DNA from: Typhlomys cinereus
Lineage: Eukaryota > Chordata > Mammalia > Rodentia > Platacanthomyidae
Assembly: GCA_023101885.1 (NCBI GenBank)
Contig: JALPQD010000089.1
Coordinates: 481,087 to 545,086 of the forward strand
Length of the DNA stretch: 64,000 nt
Direction: 5' to 3'
Position numbers and translations under genes: made by a program. Numbering within the stretch: position 1 is the first letter of the stretch; every line of letters begins with the position of its first letter. Shown here one piece after another: positions 1 through 11,979 of the stretch. The notes beneath the pieces were generated by a model that saw nothing but the letters and a program-made list of their open reading frames with translations, did not search any database and was not told the DNA's origin.

Positions 1-211
1 TCTAGGGTCAGTCAAGTTGACAACCAAGATTATCTGTCACAGAGAGGTACAGCCCTTTGAAGAATATGTTACAGAAACACACACAGACCTGGAAGCCAGG
101 TAAATGAGATTTTTGCAAAATCAACAAAGGCATTTCTCCCACATGTCTGCATGGTGGTAGACTGCATTTCAGCATTTGCCTCCAGATTATCAAATCCACA
201 TCTGTGCACAA
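1..211. other. Intergenic, nothing recognised
   Basis: Unique-looking AT-rich sequence before the first TG-rich repeat. No exon or repeat family was recognised. Confidence 0.5.
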
Positions 212-400
212 ACTGTGTGTGTGTATGTTTGTGTGGTGTGCACACATGTATGTGTATGTACTGCAAGTATATCTGTGTGTGTTTGTGTGTATATGAATGG
301 ATGTATGTTCATGTGTATCATGCATGTGTATGTCTGCATGCATGTGTGGTGTGAGTCAGTGTGTGCATATGTGTATTCATGCATATATGTGCGCTGTGTA
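212..400. repeat. Degenerate TG/TATG-rich simple repeat
   Basis: About 190 bp dominated by TG, TATG and CATG steps. Open frames across it on both strands are Cys/Val/His/Thr-rich low-complexity products, not genes. Confidence 0.85.
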
Positions 401-1890
401 CATCTCTTAAGAATGTAGCTAAGGTGTCCAATGACATTCTCTTTAAAACTAGAGAAGCATTTCTATAGTCGCTTTCCCTCATACTTTATTTTCCAGCTAG
501 TTTACTTAAAAGGAATAAACACATGAAAAAGCTTCCCTTCTCCCCAGGCAGGCAGAAGATAGCAGACTCCCTCATAGCAAAACAGCAGTCCTTACAGCAA
601 AACAGCAATCCGAGTAACCAAGAGAAAGCTCTGGAATTATTGTTCAGGAGCACCGGGCTGCCCAGGGCTCAATGAATGTCTCTCCCAGAGACTCTCACGT
701 GCCGATTACTCTTGAGGTTTCCCAGGAAGGAGGCTATCCCCCAGCACTGACCCTTTGTGGGGAGGTAGGAAGTGGTGAATATCTCAATGCAAGTATGCTG
801 GAGAAAATACTATGGGTTGGTGCTCTAAGGCCATCTTTCAAAACATTTCACAATTCTAATTTGGGGGACTTGATTGTTGTATAGTCAGAGCTGTCAAAAC
901 CAGAAATTGATTCATACTTTTTGTTCGGCAGACACTTGAGCATGCACAGACACGGCTGTTAAAGAGATCTATTTGAAAAGAAATTTCACTGGGTTGATGT
1001 GGGGCATAAACAGTAGTGGTGCTTACAGATTCCCTGTCCAGGGTCCTGGTTCTGAGCCCTTTGCAATCATGCTCAGTTCTACTGACTGCCTCCCGTCCTT
1101 GGCTGCATCCTGGGGCGATTCTTCCTTCTTTCTTTTTTCCTCTCCTGTGTCTGCCTTCCGACTTTGCTCTTCCATCTGAAATGGAGACCATCCACAGCCC
1201 AATTATCTCTCTCCCTTCTCCTGGGGACCCTGTGTCCCCCAGGAACTGTGTCTCTCTGGGGCCTGTGCTGGGTGATAACTGTGTTTGAGAAGGCATGATG
1301 TTGGAGAGAGAAGGGAGTCTAGTTGGATGTGCACATGTTTTGGAAGGGTTAGCAGTTGGGAATCAAATCCAATGGACGAATTCTCAAGGACAGAATGTCT
1401 CTTGGAGTTCATGTGACTATATTACTTCTCTTTCTCTGGACCCAGAAATGAACATAAGCTTCTAAGAGAAGCTGCTATGCATTTGAGGCTGATTGATTAG
1501 ACCTTCAATAACGTAGTGAGTCAGAATGTTGCAAATCCAAAGCCAGATTTTTCTTGGGCCATTGTTAGCCCCCTCAATAGCCATTTATTGCCCATCTGTG
1601 CATGTGACCTAGCATCCTGGTGACTGTTAGGTGCATCCTTTGGAATGTCCAACGGAGCCCTTGTTCCCACCAATTAAGAGGCTAAGAATGTCATCAGATT
1701 GCATCTACAGTCCGTAACAGAGATCTCCCCCCTTTGTTGTATCCCACTTACCTGCCTACCTAATGTTTCCACCAATGTACTTGGAAAGTGTCTTGAATTC
1801 AGGTTTTCTTTGCTCTGTGATTATATTGTTTTGCATGGATGTGTGCATATATGTTCTTTCTCTGTGTGTGCTTATGTGTGTACCCAAGAG
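401..1890. other. Intergenic, no recognised feature
   Basis: About 1.5 kb of mixed-composition sequence. Short open frames are present, but none has conserved-looking protein composition, splice context or a recognisable family. Confidence 0.5.
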
Positions 1891-1892
1891 AA

Positions 1893-2122
1893 TGCTTGAG
1901 TGTGTATGCCTGTGGAGGTCCGAGGGTAACATCAGGAATCATCCTAGATTGCTCTACCCCCTTATTGCTTTGCCCTGAAGTTTCTCAGGCTCTGCCTTCC
2001 AGAGCTGGAATTACAGATCGCTACCATTTTTCATCCAGCATTTTTATGTGGGATCTGGGCAAATGAACTTGGGATCTTTTGCTTGGAAGGCGAAGGTTCT
2101 AACCCTGAGCCATCTCCCCATC
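1893..2122 (-). mobile_element. tRNA-headed SINE, short form, reverse orientation
   Basis: Read on the minus strand it begins with a tRNA-like head (the complement of GAGCCATCTCCCCA is the A-box end) and ends near the CCTGTGGAGG complement. It shares its body with the copies at 3528, 7557, 9454, 25190 and others. The family looks like a B4-like composite: a tRNA-derived head joined to a reduced B1-like body. Confidence 0.8.
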
Positions 2123-3527
2123 TCACATTCTGTGATTATAAACCTCCAAAAAATTGCTAGCACAGTGGAACACATGGAATTTGAGGCAACACTAGTCTCC
2201 ATTCCTCAGCATAGTCCCTCACATTTGATTCCAGAACAAACTACCTCTTATCCCCTTTGAGGTGAGAGCTGTTTTCCTTCTACAAAGGAAATAATGAAAC
2301 ATGCTTGGAAAGTAAGTAGCTTCGAGGGGGACTGGGGTGGGCTACGGAACAGGAGGACTGGAGTGTCCTTCCTCCTCCCCACCCCTGGCTGTGTGACTTG
2401 GATGGATTGTGTCTCTCCGTGTACCTCAGTTTCTTCTTTAGGATAGCCAGGGTGGGGACAAGTCGACCATCCCTATATCTCACCACTCCCTGCAGTACTT
2501 GGAGAGATGGTTCACAAGACTGTTTTCTAGGCCTCTGAATGTAGATAATGGTCTTCAGAGATGATTTTAGAACTTTTGGGGTTATGCACAGAAGCAGGCG
2601 CATCTCGGTGCCAGCAGGCGGGATTCCCAAAGGAAAAGGAGGCCTCATTTATAAACCCAGCACATCATCTGTAAGTGGAAGTCATTAGCCTTCATTCCCT
2701 CACCTCTCTTCCTAGGAACACAGGGGATGATGGGAGCTTGTCCTCCCCAGATCCTGAGCTCAGTGACCCTGATTGTTAGGATGTTCACGGCACTCCCAAG
2801 CCTTTGCCTGGGGACAGTCCCTCTTTCTGGCTCTCTGCCCCAGCCACAAGGGGTCCTCACCCAGAGGACTTTTGCTCTAGAATCCAAAACAGAACCCCAG
2901 TGTAAACCAGGGACTTGATCCCTACCCTTAGCAAGTCTGGATTCTGCCTGAGGACACAGCTCACATCTGCAAGTGAAAACCACTTTGGAATATTAATAAG
3001 GCTGCCCAGTGTCCCATGTAAACAAACACAGGGCTCCTGCTGAGGAGTGAAAGAGATCACCAATCTAGCAGTGGAAAGGGATCCTTCTTAGGGCTACTGA
3101 AGAGAAGCTCCAGGGATATATTTGACTGATGTGTTATGTGTTACACACAGTGTCACTGTTATTATCATTTTGATTTCCTTTAAGTCTATCTTTAAACTTA
3201 TGAAATGCATACCGGGACTTCTTTTTTAAAAGGTGGGCAACCTGGCCACTCTCAGACTTACAGTCTCTCCTAAAGATAGTCAGCCAGAACTAAAAAGATG
3301 TCCACCTAAGAAAGGATACCTGCTCTGCAATCAACCAGAATTCCCACGGTCCTTATCGGCTCCCTCACTCTGAAGTCCAGGGCTGTGAATGCATGTTGAA
3401 TGTGTACATTGTTTTTCTAGAGTAGAAAATAAATAACTGTGTTCCCTTTTGGTTGAAAGAGGAAAGCCTCAGGGTTATCAAGAGGCTCATGCACAGTTTG
3501 CTGCTCTTACTAAACAAACTCCCTTGT
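2123..3527. other. Intergenic; possible MIR core at about 2385-2450
   Basis: The phrase CTGTGTGACTTGGATG followed by CCTCAGTTTCTTC resembles the MIR core (plus orientation), strongly diverged. The rest is unassigned. Confidence 0.4.
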
Positions 3528-3797
3528 TGGGCTGAGGAGGTGGCTCGGGTTAAAGTCTTTGCCTCACAAGCAAAAGGACCTGAGTTCAGATTCCCAGATC
3601 CCATGATAAAATTGCCAGGTGGATATAGTGGTGGCCTGCAATTCTGGGCCTGCAAGGCCAAGCCTGGGAAACCCCAAAGCAAAGAAATAAGGAGGTAGAG
3701 CAATCCAGGATGATTCCTGAAGTCACCCTTGGGCCTCCACAGGCATACACAGTACCCTCTGATACACACAGGTGCGTGCACGCGCACACACACACAG
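3528..3797 (+). mobile_element. tRNA-headed SINE, short form
   Basis: A complete copy. The head has GGTGGCTCGGGTTAAAG (A box) and GAGTTCAGATTCC (B-box region). A body follows that ends in GGGCCTCCACAGGC and a short CA tail. RNA polymerase III promoter remnants are expected for this class. Confidence 0.85.
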
Positions 3798-3944
3798 CCT
3801 TGTGCATTAATTTTAGGGACATAGGGACACGTAGTCTTGGATGAGATTTTGTGAAAATGGGGTGCAGAGAAAGGAAGAAGCTGAAGCCTGGAACTATACA
3901 CTATGATCTCAGAACACAGTTCAAGTCAGAAGGTAAGTGGCTGG

Positions 3945-4080
3945 GTCTCACTTGGTGTCATGAAGCAACTGTGCTCTGGAAGGTTGGCTTAGCTCTCTGA
4001 GCCTCAACTAGCCTCGTCTAATAAATGGGCACAAGAGCCAGCACCCTGGGTCATTATCAAGAGCTAATTCCCTGAGACTT
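3945..4080 (+). mobile_element. MIR-like SINE fragment
   Basis: The order of motifs matches the MIR core in plus orientation: CTCTGAGCCTCAACTAG, then an ATAAATGGGCACAAGAG stretch. This is an ancient mammalian SINE, much diverged. Confidence 0.65.
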
Positions 4081-4267
4081 TCATAGAGCATGTCCACATC
4101 CACGGGCTCAGAAGGTCTACCTTCCTTATTTTATTCTTCTTTTGGGTCTTAGAACTCTGATAATGGTTTATCTCAATATTTGCAATTCTGGAAAGAACTT
4201 CTAGTTTTTGAGACTTTTATTTGCTTCCTTGCTTCAGTAATTAAAAGAAATTTGTGTTTTAGGTCCA

Positions 4268-4655
4268 TGTCATGTTTTAGATATGAGCCCCACCCCCACC
4301 CCCAATAGGCTCATGCGCTTGAATGCTTAGCTGGTGTTAATGTCTTGGGAGGGTTATGGCGTCTTTAAGAGGCGGGGCCTTGCTGGAAGAAGCGTATCAC
4401 AGGAGGCGGGCTGTGAGCTTCGGATAGCCCAGCTCTGCTTCTTCATGCCCCCTTGCTCTGGGTCCCTCTGCCTCCTGAGGGCTGCAGTGAGTGACTTGAC
4501 CCCGACTCCTGCTTCTGCCTCCAGCTACACCTTCTGCCATGTGATTCCCACCACAATGGGCCATGTCCTCTCAGGACCTGTAAGCCAAATAAATACTCCT
4601 TTCTTCCTAAGTTGCTTGAATCTAAATACTATCTCACGGCCAAAAGAAGACTGAC
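4268..4655 (+). mobile_element. MaLR-type LTR (MST/THE1-like)
   Basis: Begins TGTCATGTTTTAGATATGAG. It carries the family's block order: CCCCAATAGGCTCATG, GGCGGGGCCTTGCTGGA, a Cys/Ser-rich pyrimidine middle, then CCAAATAAATACTCC as the polyadenylation signal and CTAAGTTGCTTGAATC. Non-autonomous ERVL-derived solo LTR. Confidence 0.75.
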
Positions 4656-5145
4656 TGCAACTGTCTGCACTATGCATGCTCTAAGTCATCCACGGATGCA
4701 CCTTCAGGACATAGGTTTTTACATACATCTTCCTGAGTCTTCCAATCAGAATAAAGAGAGCTGCTGTTACAAAGTTACAGTCATAGGTGACACCCGCTGA
4801 GTGGCTACAATGGTCCAGGCAAGGTGCAAGGGTATCCTTCTAGTGCAGCTGTACTATAAAGTTGCCATGGGAGATGAATACAAGCTGTTAGTTGCTGAGT
4901 ACCAAATCATTCCAAGATCTAGCCCTTTAAAAATTTCTGTGTGTGTTTTCCATCTCATGCACAGTTTCTGTCATTTGAAGTGAGTTGGCTGAGTGGGACT
5001 CAGCAGTCAGCTGAAGGTTTTACCAGAACTGGGTATTTTGCCAGCTTGGTTTGGCAAGGTAGTGCTGCAAGTTATCAGGAAATTCGGGTTTTTTGTTTCA
5101 CTCTTTGACAATTTCATTCAAACAGATTTCTTTCAGTATGTAGCT
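4656..5145. other. Intergenic, nothing recognised
   Basis: Unique-looking sequence between two LTRs. No exon or repeat was recognised. Confidence 0.45.
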
Positions 5146-5560
5146 TGTCATAGTTAGTTACAGGTGTCAACTTGGCGGTTGAGCGTTCAAACTCTAGGCA
5201 CATTTGTAGAGAATTAGTAGTTGAGTTAAGCCCAGAGCAAACCTGCAGGAGATTATCTAGCCGATGTGGAAGGTCCAACTCATGGGCAGATGAATAAAAT
5301 GGAGGGAGTTAGTTAAGGAAGTTGGCATCCTTCTGTATACTTGGTCAGACACGCTAGTCTGGCAAATAGGGATTGTTCATCTCTCAGCAATCCTGTGGCC
5401 ATGGCGTGACCAATTCTCTTGACCCTTTGTGTTGGTATGGTCTCTTCTCCAAGCTGGACAAGGAACTGTAACTGGACTATCTTAAGAGAAAATAAATCCC
5501 TTGTTCCCTTAAGTTGTCTTTTCGTGACTTTATTAGCAACCATGCAGAGTAATTGTGGCA
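5146..5560 (+). mobile_element. LTR of the locally abundant TGT...CA family (copy 1)
   Basis: Starts TGTCATAGTTAGTTACAGG, followed by GTCAACTTGG. It contains AGAAAATAAATCCC as the polyadenylation signal. It is collinear with the copy at 34311 and with the reverse complements at 29520, 31345, 33790, 45039 and 48397. ERVL/MaLR-like solo LTR. Confidence 0.75.
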
Positions 5561-5732
5561 TAGATGGAAGCTCCAAGCCCCTCAACCATATTGCATCCCA
5601 AGTATTTTCAAAACTGCAAGGTGCTGTACAAATCTACTAGTTGACAGGTTAGGAATAGGTATAATTTTGCTGAAAAGCAACAAACGATTTATCTACTCAT
5701 TCATTCATGTATTCACTTCACAAACATGCATA

Positions 5733-6150
5733 GGAGGGCTGGGGAGATGGTTCAATGGTTAAGGGCTTTTCTTTGCAAGCAAACAGACCTGAGTTCAAAT
5801 CCCTAGACCTCACATAAAATTCCAGCTAGTGGGTGACCTTCCTGCAGTTCTAACTTTGGAAGGCATAGCCTAGAAATTCCCAGAGCAAGCTGTCTAGCAA
5901 GACTAGCCCTAATGACATATTCTAGATTTAATTAAAGACCCCGGCTCACAACAATATATTGAAAGAGTATTCCTGACATCATCTGCTCTGGGTTTAATTA
6001 GAGACCTAGTATCACAATAAGGTGGAAGAATGACTGAGGGAGTTTAATGATATCATCCTTGGGTTTCCACAGGCACGTACAACTCAAGTGCACATGCAGA
6101 CACACACACATACAACTACCCACATGCAAACAGATACACTCACACACCAC
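5733..6150 (+). mobile_element. tRNA-headed SINE, long form with duplicated B1-like module
   Basis: The head GGGCTGGGGAGATGGTTCAATGG is followed by a long body. The block containing 'TTTAATTAAAGACC...CTCACAACAA' (about 5918-5982) is repeated as 'TTTAATTAGAGACC...ATCACAATAAGG' (about 5983-6058). Other long copies have the block once and short copies have none. The 3' end is CA-rich. Confidence 0.75.
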
Positions 6151-7325
6151 CATGTACATCTAGAAATCCAACCATTAAAAAATGAAAAAAAAATCCATGA
6201 GAAAGCTTCATTTATGCCAGGTTTGGAGATCACTGTCATGGCTAAAATGGCACATCTAATGCATGGCACAATGGGACATGAAGCCAGGTCTGTACGTGTC
6301 CTATTGGACTTGCCCTTCTTACCTCCTATGGGACTGTTAAAAATGTATTGTCCGTGCCCTGAAGCATGTTGATGGAGTCTGCAGAAAAGAAGCAACTTCT
6401 CAGTGTTTGAGAGAACAGACTGTAGCAAGCGCTGGGTTCATTCCTCAAAATAACTTCATGTTCAGGAGCTGATGAGCATTCAGGCCTTCCAAAAGAGCTC
6501 CATTGGAACTTGGATTTAGATCTCACCACATGGCTCAGGAAGGGCATAAGATCTGAAGCCCAGAGAGGTCCATACCCTAAGAAAATCAGTGGACAGAGCT
6601 GGAGGAAGAGTCACCAAGATTTTTTCATGGGGAGGGAAATGCAAAGCGAGGGCACTGTAGAAGATGGTATTGTATTCATTCATTTGGCATGCTCACACAC
6701 ACAAACCCACACCTACACATGAAACCAACACAGTGTACAAGCCTTGGCAAAGTTGCATGGAAATTACACTTGTGTGCTGTGGCGATGAATGAAAAATGGT
6801 GGTCTCTATGGAAAACTTTATGATGGAGTGGGTGGGCTGGGTTCAGAGAGTCAGTATGCTGTGTATTTTGTTGTATTTCTTCCAGGCACAATATGATGTC
6901 ATTTTGGATTTGGTCAACCTCCAGGTAACCTAAGAGGAGTTTTTAGGTTCTTCCTTAATTTTGTAGAAATTTCTGTTTTATTTTAGAGGGGGATTCATTA
7001 AGGGTCAGGAAGTCCCCCAAACTAAGAAAACTCTAGGACAGGGTGTGAGGAGGGACTCCTTCAGGAGAAGTGGTCTAAAGGAGGCTCTCCTAGGAACAAG
7101 TCATGCTGCAGAGAGCTCTAGGGTTGAAGCTCCTATGAGTCTCATACTGGGTAGGCTTTCTGGGTGGGTGATACAGTCGCTGTTTTTGAATCATCTGTGC
7201 TCCTACATGCAACCCTCAGAAGTAGGGCTGTAAGCAACCCAGTCTACTCGTTGGTTCATCAACTGGATCTTGGCTTAATTATTATTTTGCTCTGTTGCAA
7301 CCTGGAGTGGATAGATGGTCAGTCA
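6151..7325. other. Intergenic, no recognised feature
   Basis: About 1.2 kb of unique-looking sequence with short CA runs near 6695-6715. No exon-like frame or repeat family was recognised. Confidence 0.45.
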
Positions 7326-7329
7326 TAGG

Positions 7330-7545
7330 GCATCTCCCCAGGAAAAGCATCACACAACAAAGTCCTTGCTTCCAAGCCTTATGATCTGAGTTTAATCCCT
7401 AGAACTTACATGATGGAAGGAGAGAGCTGATTCCTACAAGCTGGTCTCTGACCTCCACAAGTGCATCATGTCATGTGTGTATGTGCGAATTCATATACAC
7501 ACTAAATAAATAAATAAATAAATATATAAATGGAAATTTAAAAAA
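7330..7545 (+). mobile_element. RSINE/B3-like tRNA-derived SINE
   Basis: Diverged tRNA head, then GATGGAAGGAGAGAGCTGA, CTCTGACCTCCACAAGTG and an (AAAT)n tail at about 7503-7525. This is the usual order in rodent tRNA-derived SINEs of the B2/B3/RSINE group. Confidence 0.65.
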
Positions 7546-7556
7546 AATTCATTTAG

Positions 7557-7806
7557 TGTGTGTGTGTGTATGTGTCAGAGGGCAAATGTGTCCCTGTGGA
7601 GGACCAAAGGCAACCTTGGGAATCATTCTAGATTGCTTCTGTCTACTTCCTGCTTTGCTCTGAGATTTCCCAGGCTCTGCTTACCAGGACTGGAAGTGCA
7701 GACCGCCACCATTTCTGCCTGGCATCTTTACGTGAGACCTAGGATCCGAACTCTGGACCTTCTGCTTGTGAGGTAGAGTCTTAACCCCTAAGCCATCTCT
7801 CCAGCC
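7557..7806 (-). mobile_element. tRNA-headed SINE, short form, reverse orientation
   Basis: Starts with a TG tract (the complement of the CA tail) and runs through CCTGTGGAGGACC to AAGCCATCTCTCCAGCC, the complement of the tRNA-like 5' end. Close to full length. Confidence 0.85.
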
Positions 7807-7849
7807 TAACTGAAACATTTTTAAAAATTCTGTATGAGGATTCCTCCAA

Positions 7850-8402
7850 AAAAAAATAGAATTATTATGCATGTGATTCAGCAACTCCACACATGGGAAC
7901 ACGTTTAACAGCTGAAAGGAGGGTATCTCAAAGGAACATTTCACACCATGTTTGTGGCAGCTTTCCCCACAAGAACTAAATGTGGACACAATCCAAGAGC
8001 TCACTGAAGGAAGAACACATAAACAAAATGTGACGTATGACATTCAGTGAAATACCAGCCTTGCAAAAGAAAAGAATTCCACCACACACTACAGTGTGGA
8101 CACACCGTATCAAAGTCAGTGAAATTAGCCAGCTAGCCACAAAACCATCACTATTAAAAGTGTCTAGTCAAATCCAACGACCTGGAAAGTAGCGTGATTG
8201 TTGTTAAGACCAGGGGAAGGGGCATTTGTGTTTAACGAGCACTAAATGTCCGTTGTGCAAGATGGAAAGAGTTCAGGAGATGGACCACGTTGCCTGCCAC
8301 ACAAAAGCAGGAATGTACTTAACATCACAGAACTCTATGCTTGCACACGGCTAAGATGGTAACTTTCATGTTATGCAGATTTTACCACAAGGAAAAGAAA
8401 AG
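7850..8402 (+). mobile_element. Ancient L1 3' end (L1M/L1ME-type)
   Basis: Follows the old L1 ORF2-end/3'UTR order: GATTCAGCAACTCCACACATGG, GAACACATAAACAAAATGTG, CCAGGGGAAGGGG, GATGGTAACTTTCATGTTATG and ATTTTACCACAAGG. It has many substitutions and indels, consistent with insertion before the rodent radiation. The coding part is broken. Confidence 0.8.
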
Positions 8403-8404
8403 TC

Positions 8405-8556
8405 TTATTAATGTCAATTATGTGCTGCAAACAGCCCCAGAAGAAAAGCCATCTCATGGGAGAGGAAACAGAGACTTTGAGAGGTGCTCAGTTACTAGCA
8501 CAGAGCCGGGTAGAACTGGCACAGGAGGATTAGAACCCAGATCCTTCTGCCAACAG
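8405..8556 (-). mobile_element. MIR SINE fragment, reverse orientation
   Basis: GAGGAAACAGAGACTTTGAG, CACAGAGCCGGGTAGAAC and ATTAGAACCCAGATCC match the reverse-complement MIR core and tRNA-related part in order. Confidence 0.75.
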
Positions 8557-9453
8557 GCGTAGTTTTCGTTTTCTCTTGGACGCTTGGCTGGGGTAGCAGA
8601 TTTGTCAGTTGCTGGGTGTGTCTGGGAGGCAGGCGGCTTTCAGGGTCTGAGATGAAACTGGAAGAAAGCAGAGCTGGGGTTCTCTAGGCTGCTGGACTGC
8701 AATGGCGGGAGGAGAGGCAATGGGGGGGGACAGCGGTGGCTGAAATCTGAGAGGCCATTTGCTGGTAAGCTAGCTCTCTGGAAAGAATTCCATGTGGATA
8801 CAGTCAGGCTAACTGCCTAGCCAGGGAACACTGAGAAAAACATCACCAAGTTTCACCAGTCTACTCCGGTTAGGGACTTTTCTTGTTCCAGCTGGGCTAC
8901 ATATACCTTCAGCTTTACTAAATAAATAAATAAATACCCCCGAGGTACTGGGACTTCGTTTTTGCTTAATTTGTAGTTGCGATGTGTATAGCCATATCAT
9001 GGCAGGCTCAGGACGGGAGCTGGGAATTGGCTCTGGGCTGCCTCTTCCTCCCTCCCTCTTCCTCTAGACTGATGTTTTCTTCCTGCAGTTTTCTGTCTGG
9101 GGAAAAGTGACACTTTAACTCAGAGCAAGTGAAAAGACGGCCACGTTGGACTTAATGAGAAGTGACCAGGCAACGGGACAGATTAACCAAGGGAGACTGT
9201 AAGGTGCTGAGCCAATATGGCTCAATCTGATGGTGGGGGGAGGGGGTAGAGTGGGATGGGAAGGCATTTGAGTCAATCTAAAAGCAGCATCAGTTCTCAG
9301 AGGTGGAGTTAGGTGTTAGGATTGGAGACTTGCTGGGTGCTGTTTAAGACAAGCAGGGAAGGTTCTAGAAAAAGCCCTCCCTGTTCTTTCTAGGGTCAGC
9401 AGGAGGTCTAACGCATGTGCAGGAGTGAATCTCCAGATAAGAAAGAGGAGAAA
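8557..9453. other. Intergenic; short (AAAT)n at 8919-8938
   Basis: Mostly unique-looking sequence. A short (AAAT)n run and a G-rich stretch at 9233-9246 are the only simple features. Confidence 0.45.
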
Positions 9454-9740
9454 GGGCTGGAAAGATGGCTCAAGGGTTAAAAACTTTGCCTCACAAGCAA
9501 AGTGTCCTGAGTTCAGATCCTAGATACTGTGTAAAAATGACAGATAGATATGGTAGGTGGCCTGCAGACCTGGAAAGTGGAGCCTAGGGAAACTCCAGAG
9601 CAGAGCAATGGGGAAAGAAAGAAATCCAGGGTGATTCTCTATGTCACCCTTGGGACATTCAAGTGCCTGCTTGTACGTGCACATACACACACCCACACCC
9701 ACACCCAGAGATACACACACATACACGCATACAAAGGAAA
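9454..9740 (+). mobile_element. tRNA-headed SINE, short form with CA-rich tail
   Basis: GGGCTGGAAAGATGGCTCAAGGG head, GAGTTCAGATCC B-box region, ATGTCACCCTTGGG near the 3' end, and a CA/CCCA tail at about 9682-9730. Confidence 0.85.
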
Positions 9741-9849
9741 CTTTTCTTTGGCGAAGGTTTACCAGAAGCAAGGATTTATGCCACCTTCCACATGCAGCTG
9801 GTCAAGAGCGCTAGGCTCACGTGGGCCACCTCGAAAACCTGGTTCTTCC

Positions 9850-9950
9850 CTTTATGAGCTCATGATCTTATGTTTGCCATTTGACCGACAACTCGGTTTT
9901 CTCCAAGTCTCGGTTTCTTTATCTGTGCAATGAATGGCAATCAAAAGATG
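9850..9950 (+). mobile_element. MIR-like SINE fragment
   Basis: TTTGACCGACAACTCGG and CTCGGTTTCTTTATCTGTG correspond to the MIR core 'cctcagtttcctcatctg' region. Confidence 0.6.
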
Positions 9951-9954
9951 AGTT

Positions 9955-10104
9955 GTTGGGATAGCCAGATAGCCCAGAGGGGTAAGATACTCACTTGCCA
10001 ACCTGGTGGCCTGAGTTTGCTCTTTGGAAGCTCACATGGTAGAAGGAGAGAAGTGACATCTGAAAGTTGTCCTCTGACCTCCACCTCTGCTCTGTGGCAT
10101 ACAC

Positions 10105-10165
<61 letters not shown>

Positions 10166-10190
10166 TCCCTCTCTCTTTCCCATAACAACC
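9955..10190 (+). mobile_element. RSINE/B3-like SINE ending in an expanded (CT)n
   Basis: A diverged tRNA head, ATGGTAGAAGGAGAGAAGTG and CCTCTGACCTCCACC are followed directly by a 58-bp (CT)n run at 10106-10163. The microsatellite appears to have grown from the pyrimidine part of the SINE tail. Confidence 0.65.
10106..10163. repeat. (CT)n microsatellite, 29 units
   Basis: Uninterrupted CT dinucleotides. Confidence 0.98.
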
Positions 10191-10280
10191 CAAAATGTTG
10201 GCAGGGATTGCTGAAATTGAGCCCTCCAGGTTAAGACATAATCATGTTGGAACAAGACTCACATATAGTCAGACCACATT

Positions 10281-10424
10281 AGGAGAAGGCAGAGGAGGAG
10301 GAGGAGGAGGAAGAGAAGGAAGAAGAGGAAGAGGAGGAGGAGTAAGAGGAGGAGGAGGAGGAGGAGGAAGAGGAGGAAGAGGAGGAGGAGGAGGAGGAGG
10401 AGGAGGAGGAGGAGGAAGAGGAAG
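10281..10424. repeat. (GGA)n purine tract
   Basis: About 144 bp of almost pure purine, mostly GGA/GAG with a few AGAs and one T. It creates poly-Ser, poly-Leu and Gly-rich open frames that are not genes. It can form triplex or slipped structures. Confidence 0.95.
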
Positions 10425-10504
10425 CAGCTGCCACATCCCAAGCCATCCTTGTTGCAGACACAGGGAGACATGATCATGATTTCTCCATCTGCAGAGATGG
10501 CAGA

Positions 10505-10580
10505 GGTGGGGACTGTGACCTTGGACAAGTGACTTCTGGAAGCTTCTGCTGCCACATCTGTATGTTGAGGCAGATTCCTT
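10505..10580 (+). mobile_element. Possible MIR core fragment
   Basis: CTGTGACCTTGGACAAGTGAC followed by CCACATCTGTATG is MIR-like. Short, so the call is weak. Confidence 0.4.
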
Positions 10581-11977
10581 CTCTGCCCCAAGATTATAGG
10601 GAGAAGTAATGATCCCACAGAAGACCCCGAAGAATCACAATACTTCTTCACTGTGCATTTACCCTTACCAAAGAGCAGAGCTTATGTCCCTCCTGCCTCT
10701 GGAATTTCAAGCTGGCTTTTTCAATGCTTCTCAGGGCAGCTTGCAAGCTGGCAAGGCTAGCATTGGATTTGACTGACCTTCAGATGTGTTTTCTCTGGAC
10801 TTGAATGTGATCCAAACGCACCAGAGTTCAGAACTTGCATTTGAACACGGGGCGCTTATGTTGCAAATTCTGGGTCTAGAACTTTCCCTGGTCAACTGGG
10901 AAATGAGCCAGCACTGGAGTCAGTTGCTGGCTTGGCTGCAGAGGCCACCTCCCCCTGACCCTTTAGATGATGTGTGTCTTTGCTTATCACCCTAAAGCTC
11001 TCTGACTGACGCCTTTTAGCTTCCCTGACTGGCATTTCATTCCTGGTACCTGTAGGGACTTGAACTGGGTACCTTAACACTTGGAAGTCTCTTTTCACAA
11101 TTCTCAGTATTGATGATTCTCATCCAACTTCTTACTTTCCTACCTGTGAAGGTGGGTCACTTCCATCCCCCTTCCCAGCTTTCATCGTCTCTTTGACTTT
11201 CTCTGTATTAACGAGGATCCCAACAGCCTTCAGTCAGTGCAGCTCTGGACACCATGAAAGTCTGAGACTCTGGGACCCCCCTCCGCACCCCCTGTCCTAT
11301 TATCTCTTCCCCCTTCTCCTGACTCACGCCCTTTCCCAATCCAATCATCCCCCCTCCCCAGCAAAACCAGAGCTGGCAGCTTCTCAACAACCGTTTATCA
11401 GACACAAGGAAATAACAGCTTTTAACCACAGCTCTTATGCTTGAAGACTGTGATCAAATTCCAAACCATTTCCAGAAGTGCCCCTTGGGGCCCAGGGTAG
11501 ACGTGGTTTCCATGATAACAGTTCTTCGAGGTCTCCAGTCTCCAGGCTCTTGATAGGGAAGTGGATCTCACTGCCCGATGATGGTGCAGGAGAATATTTC
11601 ACTATAAACTCTAGCAGGAAAGACTGGTGCATAGACAACCATGCCCACCCCCTGTGGGGACCAGTAATCAAATGTGTTGTTGGTGACTGCATGTATGACG
11701 ATGTGCATGCATGTGTGGTGTGTCCCTTCTAGACCTTTCTTCCAGGCTGTCAACAAAGGAAAAGGGAAACTGTGGGAGGGAAAAGCATGCATATTTTTTG
11801 ATTGAGAATTTCAGCCTTATCCTCCGACTATCAGGGATCTTAAATACTTTGTTAGGAGCAGTAAAAAGAAAAAAAAGTTAACCAGACTGAAGAAGTAGTG
11901 GAGGAGGGGGGCAATTTAAGTAAGAAATGCTAGAGAGACAGATAAAAAGGCTTTTAGATGTTAAGGTCACACAAGTA
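10581..11977. other. Intergenic, no recognised feature
   Basis: About 1.4 kb. No repeat family or exon was recognised. A C-rich stretch at 11273-11360 gives the only compositional bias. Confidence 0.45.
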
Positions 11978-11979
11978 CA

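Noticed and set aside
10259..10651. Poly-Ser/poly-Leu frames
   Set aside because: Pure translation of the GGA repeat in different frames.
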